A program made the translations under genes and the position numbers. Source: Hofstenia miamia (lineage: Eukaryota; Xenacoelomorpha; Acoela). Taken from it: a stretch of DNA of 64,000 nucleotides. The notes beneath the pieces are model-generated. The model was not told where the DNA came from, did not search any database, and saw only the letters and a program-made list of their open reading frames with translations. The stretch is taken from NCBI GenBank assembly GCA_004352715.1, contig SCFE01000043.1:1796531-1860530 (forward strand), read 5' to 3'. Positions within the stretch are counted from its first letter, which is position 1, and the number at the start of each line of letters is the position of its first letter. Shown here one piece after another: positions 1 through 10,806 of the stretch.

Positions 1-448
1 TGTTAAGCTCGGCTTGTAAGGATTCAACCTGGCGTTCACTCTCCATCCATAGTGCCACCTGCTGTGACAATTCGTCCCGCAAATGCTCGATTTCGGCTAT
101 GTGCACATCAAAGTGAGGCGTATACTGCTGTTCACGACCACTGGCATAACTGTGAGGACGCAGGGGAATGGGTGGAGCATTCTGAGTGTTCAATACACGT
201 CGCGCATTTCTATGGAATGATGGACTCGCACTCATTGGGTTGGCATTGCTATAGGGAATAGTAGATGCATTGTGACTATCATCCATCCTCTGAGCATTAG
301 GAGAAGGGGGTTGAGAGAAATTAAGTAACGATCCAACGGTGCAAGGGGTAACGTCCTGGTTACCAACGCTTGCACAGGGGACACTCCGAATGGGAGGAGT
401 CCCAAAAGTAGGAGAATAAATTACAGTACGACTCGAACTAGAATCCAT
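1..448 (-). CDS. gag: Gypsy family A gag, N-terminal part (copy Ai)
   Basis: Structural polyprotein of an LTR retrotransposon, forming the intracellular particle. Read on the minus strand from an ATG at 448 to the window edge, the frame is open for about 149 codons. It closely matches the start of the gag of copy Aiii at 11215 (both begin MDSSSSRTVIYSP). The visible part is Ser/Pro/Asn-rich and then enters the predicted coiled coil. The rest lies outside the window. This copy keeps many CpG dinucleotides and has no stop here, so it is young compared with copy Aii. The start is chosen because the same ATG follows the same leader in Aiii and Aiv. Confidence 0.88.
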   Translation of the reverse strand, partial: MDSSSSRTVIYSPTFGTPPIRSVPCASVGNQDVTPCTVGSLLNFSQPPSPNAQRMDDSHNASTIPYSNANPMSASPSFHRNARRVLNTQNAPPIPLRPHSYASGREQQYTPHFDVHIAEIEHLRDELSQQVALWMESERQVESLQAELN

Positions 449-856
449 TTAACTTTAGAGAACAAAACAACAATTTCTAGAACTGACAATGGGAGCACTC
501 CCACGCACACAGGAACAAAAAATACTTACAAGGGGTAACAGTGATTAACAGACCAAAAAGGGAAGAAATGAACATGGCTGTACTTGGTAATAAATCCAAC
601 GTAAAAAGCACTAGTAACAAGTAAGACAAACAAGAAATTTAACAGTTGACATCAGCCAAATAAGAAACGCAAAAGTGTCGTCGCCATCCTTCAAGGGTGA
701 GGAAGTTAATGAATACATCGATAGGTAACTTTCTATGAAGTCTCAAAACGATCAGGGGAAACAACTATCCCAGCATATATGGACCAAAACGAAAACCAAC
801 TCACAACCAAACCATCGAAAGAAAACAACAAGATTAAATAGATATCACGTCAGCTT
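449..856 (-). other. Family A untranslated leader (copy Ai)
   Basis: About 400 bases between primer site and gag ATG, without an open frame. It is alignable with 10807-11214 of copy Aiii, with scattered differences. No gene is seen in it. Confidence 0.75.
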
Positions 857-872
857 CCTGTCACGGTCGCCA
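857..872 (-). promoter_or_regulatory. tRNA primer binding site, copy Ai
   Basis: Minus strand reads TGGCGACCGTGACAGG directly after the CA end of the LTR. It begins TGG, the complement of the CCA end of a tRNA, as reverse-transcription primer sites do. From memory, a sequence of this type is the tRNA-Arg site of 412/mdg1-like Gypsy elements; the tRNA identity is inference. Confidence 0.85.
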
Positions 873-1801
873 TGTAGAATCGGTGGCTGGTAGGAAAACT
901 TAACTAGAAACTTAATTGACTCCACAAAAGGTTTGAATAGCATTTACAGAACAGCCACGATTCCGGGAAGGGATTAACTTAGAATTTGTAACATATAGAT
1001 GTAACATTGGTAATTCATCCAAGTAACAGAACTACTTTTAGGTAAGAACCAAGATGACCAATTCCTATGGCTTCCAGCCAAAGCGGAACATCCAGAAGTA
1101 AAGTGCTTAACCTATTGACTGGTGCTACCCTATTTGTCTCACTTGCTTAATTTCTATCTCACTTCAAAAATACAAACTCTCATTTTCATTGTTATCTCTC
1201 AGCTCACTATTAAATAATCTGTAATTGCCAGATATTCGTGCTAGCCAACGGCATGGTATCATCACAGTGTTAGGTTTTATAAGTGCATGTACGTGTTGAA
1301 ATACGAACGAGAGATTTATTATTTCCTTATACATAACCATATACATAACTTAATGAACCACAATTCGGACTGGGTAATCAAAAGACCCCCAGAAGCAACG
1401 TGTCGCCCCGTGCTGGTGAAAGCACTCCCGAATTGTCGCTGATCTTAAGCAATAAGTTTCATTTAAGATAATAAATAAATAAGAAATACAACGGTAAAGA
1501 CGGCAGTTAAGAGTAGACAAAGTCTATTGAACTATCGCTACAGGTTTCTCAGTTTTTATACAAAAGTGTCATCATTACCTGCCTTTGTTTACAACTTCAG
1601 ATAGCAACGTAGTTTAACATGATCAATTCTAATTCCCTCACAAAATTAAATTTGAGCAAATAACAGCACCAACGAGGGGACATCAATTTAATAATAGCAA
1701 ACTAAGATCAAAAATGATCGATAACGTCATGGTGACGTAATAATACAAGAATACAAATTAAAAAGATATAAAATGCGACTAAATCCCCAAGCGACTCTAC
1801 A
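873..1801 (-). repeat. Full-length LTR of family A (copy Ai)
   Basis: Minus-strand LTR of 929 bases running TGTAGAG...TTCTACA. It aligns over its length with the 569-base LTR at 10220-10788, except for about 360 bases between roughly 905 and 1270 that the other copy lacks; copy Aiv has that segment, so the long form is ancestral. It contains TATAAAA (1554-1560 region, minus) and an AATAAA downstream, as expected for promoter and polyadenylation signals. Flank 1802-1834 is short unique sequence before the assembly gap. Confidence 0.9.
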
Positions 1802-1834
1802 CGCCCCCCAAAATACTACACTAGAAGTCTTAGC

Positions 1835-2834
1835 NNNNNNNNNNNNNNNNNNNNNNNNNNNNNNNNNNNNNNNNNNNNNNNNNNNNNNNNNNNNNNNNNN
1901 NNNNNNNNNNNNNNNNNNNNNNNNNNNNNNNNNNNNNNNNNNNNNNNNNNNNNNNNNNNNNNNNNNNNNNNNNNNNNNNNNNNNNNNNNNNNNNNNNNNN
2001 NNNNNNNNNNNNNNNNNNNNNNNNNNNNNNNNNNNNNNNNNNNNNNNNNNNNNNNNNNNNNNNNNNNNNNNNNNNNNNNNNNNNNNNNNNNNNNNNNNNN
2101 NNNNNNNNNNNNNNNNNNNNNNNNNNNNNNNNNNNNNNNNNNNNNNNNNNNNNNNNNNNNNNNNNNNNNNNNNNNNNNNNNNNNNNNNNNNNNNNNNNNN
2201 NNNNNNNNNNNNNNNNNNNNNNNNNNNNNNNNNNNNNNNNNNNNNNNNNNNNNNNNNNNNNNNNNNNNNNNNNNNNNNNNNNNNNNNNNNNNNNNNNNNN
2301 NNNNNNNNNNNNNNNNNNNNNNNNNNNNNNNNNNNNNNNNNNNNNNNNNNNNNNNNNNNNNNNNNNNNNNNNNNNNNNNNNNNNNNNNNNNNNNNNNNNN
2401 NNNNNNNNNNNNNNNNNNNNNNNNNNNNNNNNNNNNNNNNNNNNNNNNNNNNNNNNNNNNNNNNNNNNNNNNNNNNNNNNNNNNNNNNNNNNNNNNNNNN
2501 NNNNNNNNNNNNNNNNNNNNNNNNNNNNNNNNNNNNNNNNNNNNNNNNNNNNNNNNNNNNNNNNNNNNNNNNNNNNNNNNNNNNNNNNNNNNNNNNNNNN
2601 NNNNNNNNNNNNNNNNNNNNNNNNNNNNNNNNNNNNNNNNNNNNNNNNNNNNNNNNNNNNNNNNNNNNNNNNNNNNNNNNNNNNNNNNNNNNNNNNNNNN
2701 NNNNNNNNNNNNNNNNNNNNNNNNNNNNNNNNNNNNNNNNNNNNNNNNNNNNNNNNNNNNNNNNNNNNNNNNNNNNNNNNNNNNNNNNNNNNNNNNNNNN
2801 NNNNNNNNNNNNNNNNNNNNNNNNNNNNNNNNNN
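1835..2834. other. Assembly gap (1000 N)
   Basis: Exactly 1000 Ns, so probably a placeholder of unknown true size. It separates the family A LTR from a family B LTR piece, so the junction between the two insertions cannot be read. Confidence 0.97.
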
Positions 2835-3093
2835 AAGTACCTGCTGATTTTGAATTTCAAATAATTTGTCTGCCAATATGGCTGTTCATTCGTAAGCATT
2901 ATTTCACTTGTTTCACTTTGTCAAATTTTTACTTAATCAGCTAACATGTTTTTCTTAATTTGCACAATATTGTAGCTTAGTTGCATCTTACAAAAATGAA
3001 TAGAATCATTAACTAAATTTTTACAATTATTTTTTAATTACTATAATTGTTTGACATTATTCCTGCAGCTATTTGTTTTGGGATGATGCTACA
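2835..3093 (-). repeat. Family B LTR, 5' part, minus strand
   Basis: Reverse complement begins TGTAGCATCATCCC at 3093 and matches the first 260 or so bases of the LTRs at 22064 and 46614, including the segments around CTGCAGGAATA and GCCATATTGGCAGA. The remainder runs into the gap. Family A copy Aii starts directly at 3094, so a B element or solo LTR probably inserted into Aii or truncated it. Confidence 0.85.
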
Positions 3094-3768
3094 CTTGCTT
3101 CCTATGATGCCTGGTAATACCACTGTTGTGCCTACTGTATCTAAGCACATCATGTCTGGACTCAGTTAAATGAGTACTCCAATCAGGTCTGCAATGACTA
3201 GCCAGCCTTGGTTTACTCAGTCAATCCTTTCCACTGAACCCATAAGCAACAAATACTTTAATAGGTACTCTGTTTTGCCTAAGTTCATGGGTTGTATAGA
3301 TGAACTATCTCAATCATTCAAAGAATGGTATTTTATTTGAGCTTACAATGAAGATGCTGCTGTCATCTAGTTCACAATGTACTTGCTTATAACCAATACA
3401 TGCTGTTGGATCATGAAACAAAAACTGATTATCTCCTATTGATAGGATATTTCAAAGACCATTACCATGCTCCTCACATAAAGCACCAGTATGAAACACT
3501 ACTGTGTGAAATGTAGTTCAAAAAGGGAGATGATGTGTGAAACTACATTACCCAAGTTGAGGGACTGTTCCACTTGAGCAACCTGTCTCCCAAATATTCT
3601 TGGCAACACCTTTTTTCATATATGTGTTGAGGATTTCCTCAGCATATCCACAGTTGCTTAGAACTGAAATGCAATCCTGAGGATGACCTCCATTTTATCA
3701 TTAGGAAAGCTATCAATGTGGTATACCTGATCAATAATTTGAGTCAAATCAACAAGGATGTCTGAGAG

Positions 3769-4407
3769 ATGAAAATTAAAACTGAACCTGGAAAATTTAA
3801 TATGAAAGAGACTCCAACAAGTGGTGATCATTCCCTCAAGAAAAAACTTGAAGTCTCTACCAATTACTGTTATCAATGCAGTCAAAAGGGCCACCTAAAA
3901 AATAAATGTAGTGTTACCAACAGAATCATAGCCAAGGTAAATGGATTTTTGATTGAAGAACCCAAGGCAAAAGATCCAAACTCTGAACTTGACAAATTTG
4001 ATGAAATTTTTAAACTAACTAGAGTGCTGCCTCCTGACAAAGAAGCACAGGATGTTCTCTTTATCACTAATATGATGTGGAAGAATGTAATTCCTGTTGA
4101 AGTTAATGGAACTACAGTGCACGCTACTGTGGATATTGGAACATCCACATCAATTATCAGCAACAAATTTTGTAAGACATTATGTATGAGCATGAATATG
4201 CTAGACCCCTCTGTTATTCATTTAATAGATGCTTCAGGAAACAACATCTCATTAAAAGTCCATCATCTAGAACTTAGGATTAATAAGGAACTTTTTCACA
4301 CTGATCTAGTTGTTGTTGACACTCATCACCAACCACTGCCCTACTGTAGAGTTACTCAGGGCCCATATTTTGATTATTTTTATCATTTTGATTATCTGGC
4401 ACTCTAA
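3769..4407 (+). pseudogene. Gag knuckle-protease remnant, copy Aii
   Basis: A 212-codon open stretch that joins gag and pol in one frame. It has a CCHC knuckle (CYQCSQKGHLKNKC), the gag end, and then the retropepsin start with DIG where family A has DTG. In the intact plan gag and pol are in different frames; here one extra T next to the TTTAAAC motif (4009-4015) puts them in the same frame. After residue 190 or so (LPY, 4342) the homology stops and about 360 unrelated bases replace the flap and C-terminal part of the protease. The protease is therefore broken. Confidence 0.8.
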
Positions 4408-4700
4408 TTTAGTGTTATGTCATGATGATGTAATGATATGTTGCTATCAATTTTTCAATATTAATTTCCCTTATTTTTGAGTGCAGTATTTTGATCAATT
4501 TATTATTTGTCCCCTTTATTTGATCTGACATGTTACAGCTCATTTAATTTTCAGAGGGAATTCATGTGAAGTTTTGTAAACATGTATGAGGTAATAATTC
4601 AAGAAATTGTTATAAATACATGAGGAATTTGTAGCAAATGCACAATAAAATTTATTCTCACTTTGACATTGTTTGCTTTTTTGAATTTATTAACTTTGCT
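4343..4700 (+). other. Unrelated insert within protease of copy Aii
   Basis: Between LPY of the protease (4342) and the later motif at 4707 the sequence does not match copy Aiii; about 360 bases replace about 280. It is AT-rich, has no coding frame that I can assign, and ends in a pyrimidine-poor CTAACAG. Origin unknown. Confidence 0.55.
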
Positions 4701-4810
4701 AACAGGAAGACCTGTGTCACTATTCTTAATAGTTCGAAATTTCCTGTCCACATCAATCATGAACAACTTGAGATCATTGCTGTACCAGTCTCTGTGGAAA
4801 TGTTGCAACA

Positions 4811-5788
4811 TTGTATCTACAAAACATCACAGCTATCCACAACATTGATGAACTGTTGGATACAGTTAGAATCCCCACCATTTCTGCTGATTCTCATCCA
4901 CATTTAGATGCTGCAGAATGTCAATCTTTAGTCACATTACTGCACAGCAAGAGGGAAGTCTTCAACTATGGCTCCATCAGTGTAGGACAAGCAATTGGTG
5001 AAGAACATGACATCAAGAGAAAACATGATAAACTGATCTGTCTGCCTGTAAGAAGAGTCCCAGAAAATCTCAAGGGTGAATATGAGAAAATCTTAAGTGA
5101 TCTCATTGAGAGGGGTATCATTCAAAGAAGTAATAGTCTGTACACAGCACCTACTGTTATTATAAAACAAGGGGAGAAATACCATCCCTGTATCAACTTC
5201 TGTGAATTAAACAATGTCACTATTAAGGATGCCTATCCCTTACCATAAGATGTTTTGTATTATGCAAGCCATTATAAGTTTTTTTCATGCCTTGAACTTT
5301 ACAAGGCCTACTGGAAAGTGCTAATGTGACCATCTGATATTAAGAAAATGGCTTTTATCACTCTGTACAGTTTATACAAATGGAAGTACATGTTAGAGCC
5401 TGGCATTTCTGCCTATGTAGACAATATTCTTGTAGCCAGTCACATGTTTGCAGAACATCTTGAGAAACTTAGTTGAACATTGGATTCATTACATAATGCT
5501 GGACTGAAAGTCAATAGAAACAAGTGGGTGCTAGGTCAAAAGAAAGTGGCATTTATTGGCAGAGTGATTGAGCTGGGAAAAATTTCCATCAAGAACAATG
5601 CTAAGGACTTCCTCAATAAAATTGAAATCCCAAAAACCAGGAAAGATATTCAGAGACTGATGGGGTTCTTAAACTATTACAGAATACTTATACCCAACAT
5701 TGCTGAGAAGACTAAAGATATCTCTCAATTATTAAAGAAAACTGCTGATTTCAAGTGGACTTGGTCTGAACAGGAGGATTTAGACTGA
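4811..5788 (+). pseudogene. pol: Reverse transcriptase remnant, copy Aii
   Basis: RNA-dependent DNA polymerase part of pol, recognised by segments matching copy Aiii: VGQAIGEEHDIK, RRVPENLK, INFCELNNVTIKDAYPLP, then RKDIQRLMGFLNYY. The middle has lost about 110 bases, so the stretch before the catalytic box is missing. The box itself reads YVDN (5414-5425) instead of YIDD: the second catalytic Asp codon GAC became AAT. Several stops are present, including TAA after YPLP. Not functional. Confidence 0.85.
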
Positions 5789-5799
5789 ATAAAAAAGGA

Positions 5800-7823
5800 A
5801 CTGAAAGAAAATACCCAGCCTGAGCACACTGGATTATTCCAAAGATTTCCTGGTTGACTGTGATGCTAGCACAGTATCAATAAGCAGAGTACTAAGCCAA
5901 GTTGTAAATGGCATAGAAAGCCCAGTCCAATACTTCAGCAGAAAGTTACAAGCTGCTGAATGTGAAATGCTGGCTGTTGTAGAGGTCCTCAAAAAATTCA
6001 GGTATTTTATCCTTGATCATCCTTTTGTTGTGTGTACTGATAATTATGCCCTCACATGGCTAAAGAAGTTCTCTGGAGATAAATCTAACATTGTAGCCCA
6101 TTGGATCAAGTACCTCAACAACTTCTCATTCCCAATACAACATTGATGTGGAAAGTTACATCTAAATACAGACTACTGGACTGTGCTCCCCAGCTATGAG
6201 CAAGACCTGAAGAAGTCTGCTGAAAAGAAGATTAGATTTGGTTTTATCCTGATAACAGAGTATGACCCTTTACCAGAGATTAACACTAACAGGCAAGGCA
6301 AAGCCATAATACCAATGCTAGTGATATGATAAAGTGTTATCTGAGATTATTAAATGGTTGAAAGACCCTATTATCCAACAAGTCCTGTTGTTAATCACTA
6401 TTATAAAAGATATAGATGGAAGTCTACAAGGTCTACTCTATACAAAAAGTCTTGACAATCACTTGGCAATCCCTAAGTATTTCAAACACAACCTCATATG
6501 GAAAGTTCACAAACAAGGGCATCTCAGGATTATACAGACAGAGAGCACTTTCAATGCCCACTACAGCACAGTAGGAATATGTGCCACTGTCATAGATGCC
6601 ATTGATAAATGTGAAAAATGTCAACTCTAAAGTGCAAGTCACTTTCCTGAATAATGAGCCAAACTAGAAAATTGATTAGCTGAATGAACATGTCCACATG
6701 GACTTAGAGAAACTTTCCAAAGATGATGATGGCTATTAATACCTATTAGTAATAGTTGATCATATTACTAAATACACTAGGCTAATTCCTCTTAGCAGTA
6801 CCATTGCCAAGATAGTTGGGGAGAAAATTGTCAAGGAGTGGGTGCTAAAGCTGAGGCCATAGAATGACTTGTATCTGATCATGGTCCTCAATTTGAGAAC
6901 AACTTAATGGAAACCCTAATGCTTGAACTTGAAGTCCTCCATGAATTTACAACTGCAAACCACCCCCAATCCAACAGAGTGAAGAAAGGTTAAATCACAC
7001 ACTAATTAAACCAATCAGGGTGGAATTTCAAGGGTAGCAGGCAAACACTGTAAACATGTCATAGAAATCATGGAATACTTTTACAACACTGCCATCTATT
7101 CCACTACTAAGGTCAGCTCCTTCAAATCCATATTTGGCCAAGAGGTTAACACACCTCTCTCTGTTATTTTCCCAAACTATCATGAGGACAATCTGGAAAG
7201 ACATGTAGCTTGCATGATCAATGAAATGCATGAAGTTCACATTACATTTTGTCATAACACTAACCAATCAGTGATATGCCAGAACAGCAACTTTAATAAA
7301 AAACTATATGGCATGCCTCACTAGCAGGGAGACAAACTGCTCCCCTATTTCCCCACCCAGTAACTGATCAAAATCAGGTGAGGAAACTTGCACTAACTGG
7401 CAGGGACCATTTACTATCAAAAAGGTCCTTGACTATCCCACTTATGTTTTAAGCAACAGTAAAGCTGTACACTTCCAAAGCCTCAAACAGGCAATCAAAG
7501 ATATAGGTAATGTTATTTTGGATGAAAATAATGAGTTCCCTCTAATTGATAATGGTAACAATACATATGAACAGTACAATAATTTAACTGAGTACTGTCA
7601 GAAAGACTTTGACAATATTGATTTTACTAATGATAACTTAAATGGTAGTGATAATAGTACTGCTAAAGTCATGCCCCAGCAAAGGGCCAGATATAGACAA
7701 AATTTTGATCCCAATGTTTGGGACCTCAACCTTATTACTCTATTTAGGAATGATGAAACTCCAGAGAAAAGAAACCAAGTTGCCAGCTCCACCCTCCCAC
7801 AGAAGAGTGAGAAGGAGGATTGA
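5800..7823 (+). pseudogene. pol: RNase H and integrase remnant, copy Aii
   Basis: Fragments of RNase H (DCDAS, CEMLAVVE, TDNYAL) run to about 6180. Integrase follows with its zinc-binding region (KQGHLRIIQTES, KCEKCQ), core remnants (VHMDLEKL, VSDHGPQFEN), the C-terminal segment ending in a GPF-type module near 7400, and the conserved pol tail with DPNVWDLNLITLFR near 7712-7750. The frame is broken many times, often where copy Aiii has CGA or CAG. The catalytic Glu region is frameshifted. Confidence 0.85.
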
Positions 7824-8190
7824 ACATAATGAGGGATCAGAAGCCCCTACTAGGCATAGGAGATAACTATCTCTGCTTGATGGGCATGTGACTAAAAAAG
7901 GAGATGCAGAGAGGGTTCCAAGCAGTCTCCAACCTTGCCTGGGTGATGACTAGCCTGGCAGCTAGGAGAGCCAACAATCTCACAGGCATCTCATTCTCAA
8001 CACTATGTGGGAGATGACTGTCTCCATGAGATTGAGAGGAGCTGGCACACCACAGAGGCTTTAATATTAATAGAGCCCCCTTTAGTGATTTAAGAAATGT
8101 AAGTCAAGCCTCTAGTGACTTGAAAGTTACCTTCCTCTTTTGAGTCCTCCAGTGCTACTTCCACAGTCTGTTCCAGGAAGGTCAAAGAAA
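7824..8190 (+). other. pol/ORF3 junction of copy Aii with repeated hairpin motif
   Basis: Three imperfect repeats of a GGAGA...TCTCC-type motif (near 7858, 7950 and 8010), in the same order as at 17030-17225 of copy Aiii. The motif survives in spite of heavy mutation. No clean reading frame here. Confidence 0.5.
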
Positions 8191-8581
8191 AAAAAGATCT
8201 CCAAGGTTGGTGATGAGATCTTACATCCATATTTTATTGCAACAAAAAAGGCCACTCAATTTATTAAAGATAACATTTCTGAGGATACCAAAAACCAGAT
8301 GTAATGGTCATACAACACCAAAAAATTAACATGGTCCATTGACATTATTCCATTCTATATGGACACATTGCAGAGGCCAAAAATAAACATGATAATATGT
8401 TACAATTCAAAGATAAGTGAAAGTTTAAGCTGTCACTATTGGCAAAGTACTGTGCACATGTCCTTTGATGAAGACCTTTTGATCATACATCTCTGCAAAT
8501 TTCTAAATAACTCGTGAGAAATCCAGCAATACAAGTGTGTTAATATCAACTTTGCCAATTTATTAGTCATCTACTACTTAC
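8190..8581 (+). pseudogene. ORF3 N-terminal remnant, copy Aii
   Basis: Translation contains VGDEILHPYFIATKKA, IDIIPF, RPKINMIICYNS and STVHMSFDED, colinear with ORF3 of Aiii (17395-17924) and of B3 (43700-44000). Stops TAA/TGA interrupt it near 8304 and 8515. It ends at the start of the non-LTR element. This third copy shows that ORF3 belongs to family A and is not a chance ORF. Confidence 0.8.
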
Positions 8582-10219
8582 AGGTCTATGAGATATAGCA
8601 GCCACCAGACAAAGCATGCTTCTCTTCCTTTCTATTTTTTGTGCCTTACTGTGTACTCCTTGAATAAATTGGAGTCTTCCATAGGCCATTCTGGTACTAC
8701 TGCTTCTCTGAAGCTTGCTTCTCTCACAGAAGATGTTATCAATTTTATTGAACTTGACAAAGTCTCTCTTCTGTCTAGCTTCTTGTCCAGTTCTCTTCAA
8801 GTCTCTTATTCCTTAATGTGTTCTCTTCATTCAATTTGAGATGGAATCTTCTTTCTGTTCACTCTGACCTGGAGAAACCTGATCTGTTCAATGCATATTT
8901 TGCCTCTAACTTCTCTGAACCTGTCTCCATATGCCCTGGTCCACCTGTTGCCTCTCTGCTAATCCAACTTTGTCATATTGACTTCAGTGCCCATAATATT
9001 TCTCTCTTGCTTGAATCTTGTAAGTTGTCTGGTCCTTGTTATCCTGACTGTGTCCCTTCCTTTGTAATTCATGAAGCCTCCTCCATGCTTTCTATCCATT
9101 TAAAGCATCTTTACTCCTTCATTTGCTCCTCAAAGCACTATACTGCCTTTTGGAAGACATTTTGGACTTCTCTGCTGTTAAAATCTAATCAGCTTCCCAC
9201 CTTGCAGGTCATGTCCTACCACCCTATTGCTATTATATCTAAACTGTCTATCATCTTTGAACACCTTGTTTTTCATTATGTATTCCCAAAAATTCGTCAC
9301 CTCATCACTTCTTCTCAGCATGGCAACCTTCCTGGTTACTCTACAATTGCTAACCTAGTCACTCTGATTGAAAACTGCTACTTTCACTCTGATAGTAATG
9401 ATCCTGGTTGTATTATCTTTCTTCACATCTCAAAAGCATTTGATTGCCTCCCTCATTCCATTCTGCTTGACAAGTTATGTTTATTTGGTTTTGATGTGGA
9501 TTTCATCAAACTGTTCCAGTCTTACCTGACCAATTGCCAACAATGTGTCAAAATCAACTCATCTATCTCTTCTCCTGTCCCCATTACAAGTGGTGCCCCT
9601 CAAGGCTCAGTGTTTGCTGTTCTTTTCTTCCTCGTTGCCATTAATGACCTCCCTCATTCTGTTCTCAACTCATCTTGCCTGTTGTATGTTGATGACACTG
9701 CAATTTTTTATTTTGGTTGGTGTTTTGCTTCTAATACTTCTTCTTATCTTGAGCATTTTGTCTACTTGGTCCTCTGTCAACCATCTTGATTTTAGCACTA
9801 CCAAGACATGTGGTATTTCCTTTCTGTGGCTCCCCTTCTGATTTGCCTCTACCTGTAAATTTTTGCCCCATCACACTCATCTTGGAGTTCAACTTGCTGC
9901 AAACTTAAATTGGACTGGACCTGTGTCTTTGCATCTCTGCAAAGCTAATTCCTTGCTATTTGCCCTTTTTCATAATGTTCCTTTTAATACCTTGTCCACT
10001 GTGAAACTCTCTTTGTTCAAGTCCATTTCATTCCTTGTGCCATTCTTTTCTATGCATCTCCTTGTTGGTGGCCTTCCCATGCTTTGTTCCACTCCATGGA
10101 ACATTTCCAGAAATGCACTTTCAAATGGATTTCCCCTTTGATTTTGTGTAAAGAGTTTGAGGAAGACACCCCTGAAACTGTTGAAAGTTTACATTTTAGG
10201 ATTGAAAATGTAATGATAA
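8582..10219 (+). mobile_element. Non-LTR retrotransposon, CR1/Jockey type, 5'-truncated
   Basis: Copies itself by target-primed reverse transcription. The sequence matches the minus-strand copy at 56256-58103. Only the linker, RT and C-terminal part of ORF2 are present; endonuclease and ORF1 are missing, as usual for 5'-truncated copies. RT is open from 8818 to 9789, with an ISKAFDCLPHSILLDKL block, GAPQGS (9592-9609) and the catalytic LYVDDTAIF (9687-9713). Frame shifts follow. The 3' end near 10140-10219 runs up to the LTR of Aiii. Confidence 0.9.
8818..9789 (+). pseudogene. Non-LTR reverse transcriptase (ORF2 part)
   Basis: A 323-codon open region. N-terminal part: linker with SDLEKPDLFNAYFASNFSEP, typical of the endonuclease-RT spacer of CR1/Jockey-like elements. 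Then RT motifs: SYHPIAIISKLSIIFEHL, the first Asp in HISKAFD, SGAPQGS, and the YVDD box with both Asp. The C-terminal thumb is lost by a frameshift after 9720; a shifted continuation is seen to 9841 and 9863-10141. Without an endonuclease it could not move alone. Confidence 0.85.
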
Positions 10220-10460
10220 TGTAGAGTTGCTCGGGGATTTAATCGCATTTTATATCTTTTTAATTTGTATTTTTGTATTACTACATCACCATGACGTAGT
10301 CGATCATTTTCGATCTTAGTTTGCTATTATTAAATTGATGTCCCCTCGTTGGTGCTGTTATTTGCTCAAATTTAATTTTGTGAGGGAATTAGAATTGATC
10401 ATGTTAAACTACGTTGCTATCTGAAGTTGTAAACAAAGGCAGGTAATGATGACACTTTTG

Positions 10461-10467
10461 TATAAAA
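10461..10467 (+). promoter_or_regulatory. TATA box in LTR of Aiii
   Basis: TATAAAA about 240 bases into the LTR, also present on the minus strand of copy Ai at 1554-1560. Probably the retrotransposon promoter; the start site about 30 bases downstream is inferred. Confidence 0.55.
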
Positions 10468-10700
10468 ACTGAGAAACCTGTAGTGATAGTTCAATAGACT
10501 TTGTCTACTCTTAACTGCCGTCTTTACCGTTGTATTTCTTGTTTATTTATTATCTTAAATGAAACTCATTGCTTAAGATCGGCGACAATTCGGGAGTGCT
10601 TTCACCAGCACAGGGCGACACATTGCTTCTGGGGGTCCTTTGATTACCCAGTCCGAATTGTGGTTCATTAGGTTACATATATGGTTATGTATAAGGAAAT

Positions 10701-10706
10701 AATAAA
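10701..10706 (+). promoter_or_regulatory. LTR polyadenylation signal
   Basis: AATAAA about 240 bases after the TATA box within the same LTR. Position fits the end of R in a Gypsy LTR. Also conserved in copy Ai. Confidence 0.5.
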
Positions 10707-10788
10707 TCTCTCGTTCGTATTTCAACACATACATGCACTTATAAAACCTAACACTAGTTAAGTTTTCCTACCAGCCACCAATTCTACA

Positions 10789-10806
10789 TGGCGACAGTGA
10801 CAGGAT
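10789..10806 (+). promoter_or_regulatory. tRNA primer binding site, copy Aiii
   Basis: TGGCGACAGTGACAGG directly after the LTR. It differs by one base from the site in copy Ai and resembles TGGCGACCGTGAC of B2 (32118) and TGGCGACCATGAC of B1 (23224), so families A and B probably use the same tRNA. Confidence 0.85.

Larger units (their letters stand above)
3094..8581 (+). mobile_element. Degenerate Gypsy family A element (copy Aii)
   Basis: Colinear with copy Aiii from mid gag through pol to the start of ORF3, but full of stops and indels and almost free of CpG. Order: gag capsid region 3250-3760, CCHC knuckle 3868-3909, frameshift motif 4009-4018, protease near 4100-4342, unrelated insert 4343-4700, protease tail and RT 4707-5800, RNase H to about 6240, integrase 6300-7500, pol tail 7518-7823, hairpin-type repeats 7850-8060, ORF3 start 8190-8581. 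The 5' LTR and early gag are missing, and the 3' end is replaced by a non-LTR element. Confidence 0.92.
10220..10788 (+). repeat. 5' LTR of copy Aiii
   Basis: 569 bases, TGTAGAG...TTCTACA, followed directly by the primer site. It matches the reverse complement of 873-1801 but lacks about 360 bases at 10754/10755, so it is an internally deleted form. TATAAAA lies at 10461-10467 and AATAAA at 10701-10706, giving a likely U3-R-U5 layout with transcription start near 10490. Confidence 0.92.

Noticed and set aside
1727-2899. Long ORFs on both strands across the N runs (here and at 17803-19089, 30470-31766, 32472-33830, 46895-47689)
   Set aside because: They are open only because N codons cannot be stops; just the short real ends were used.
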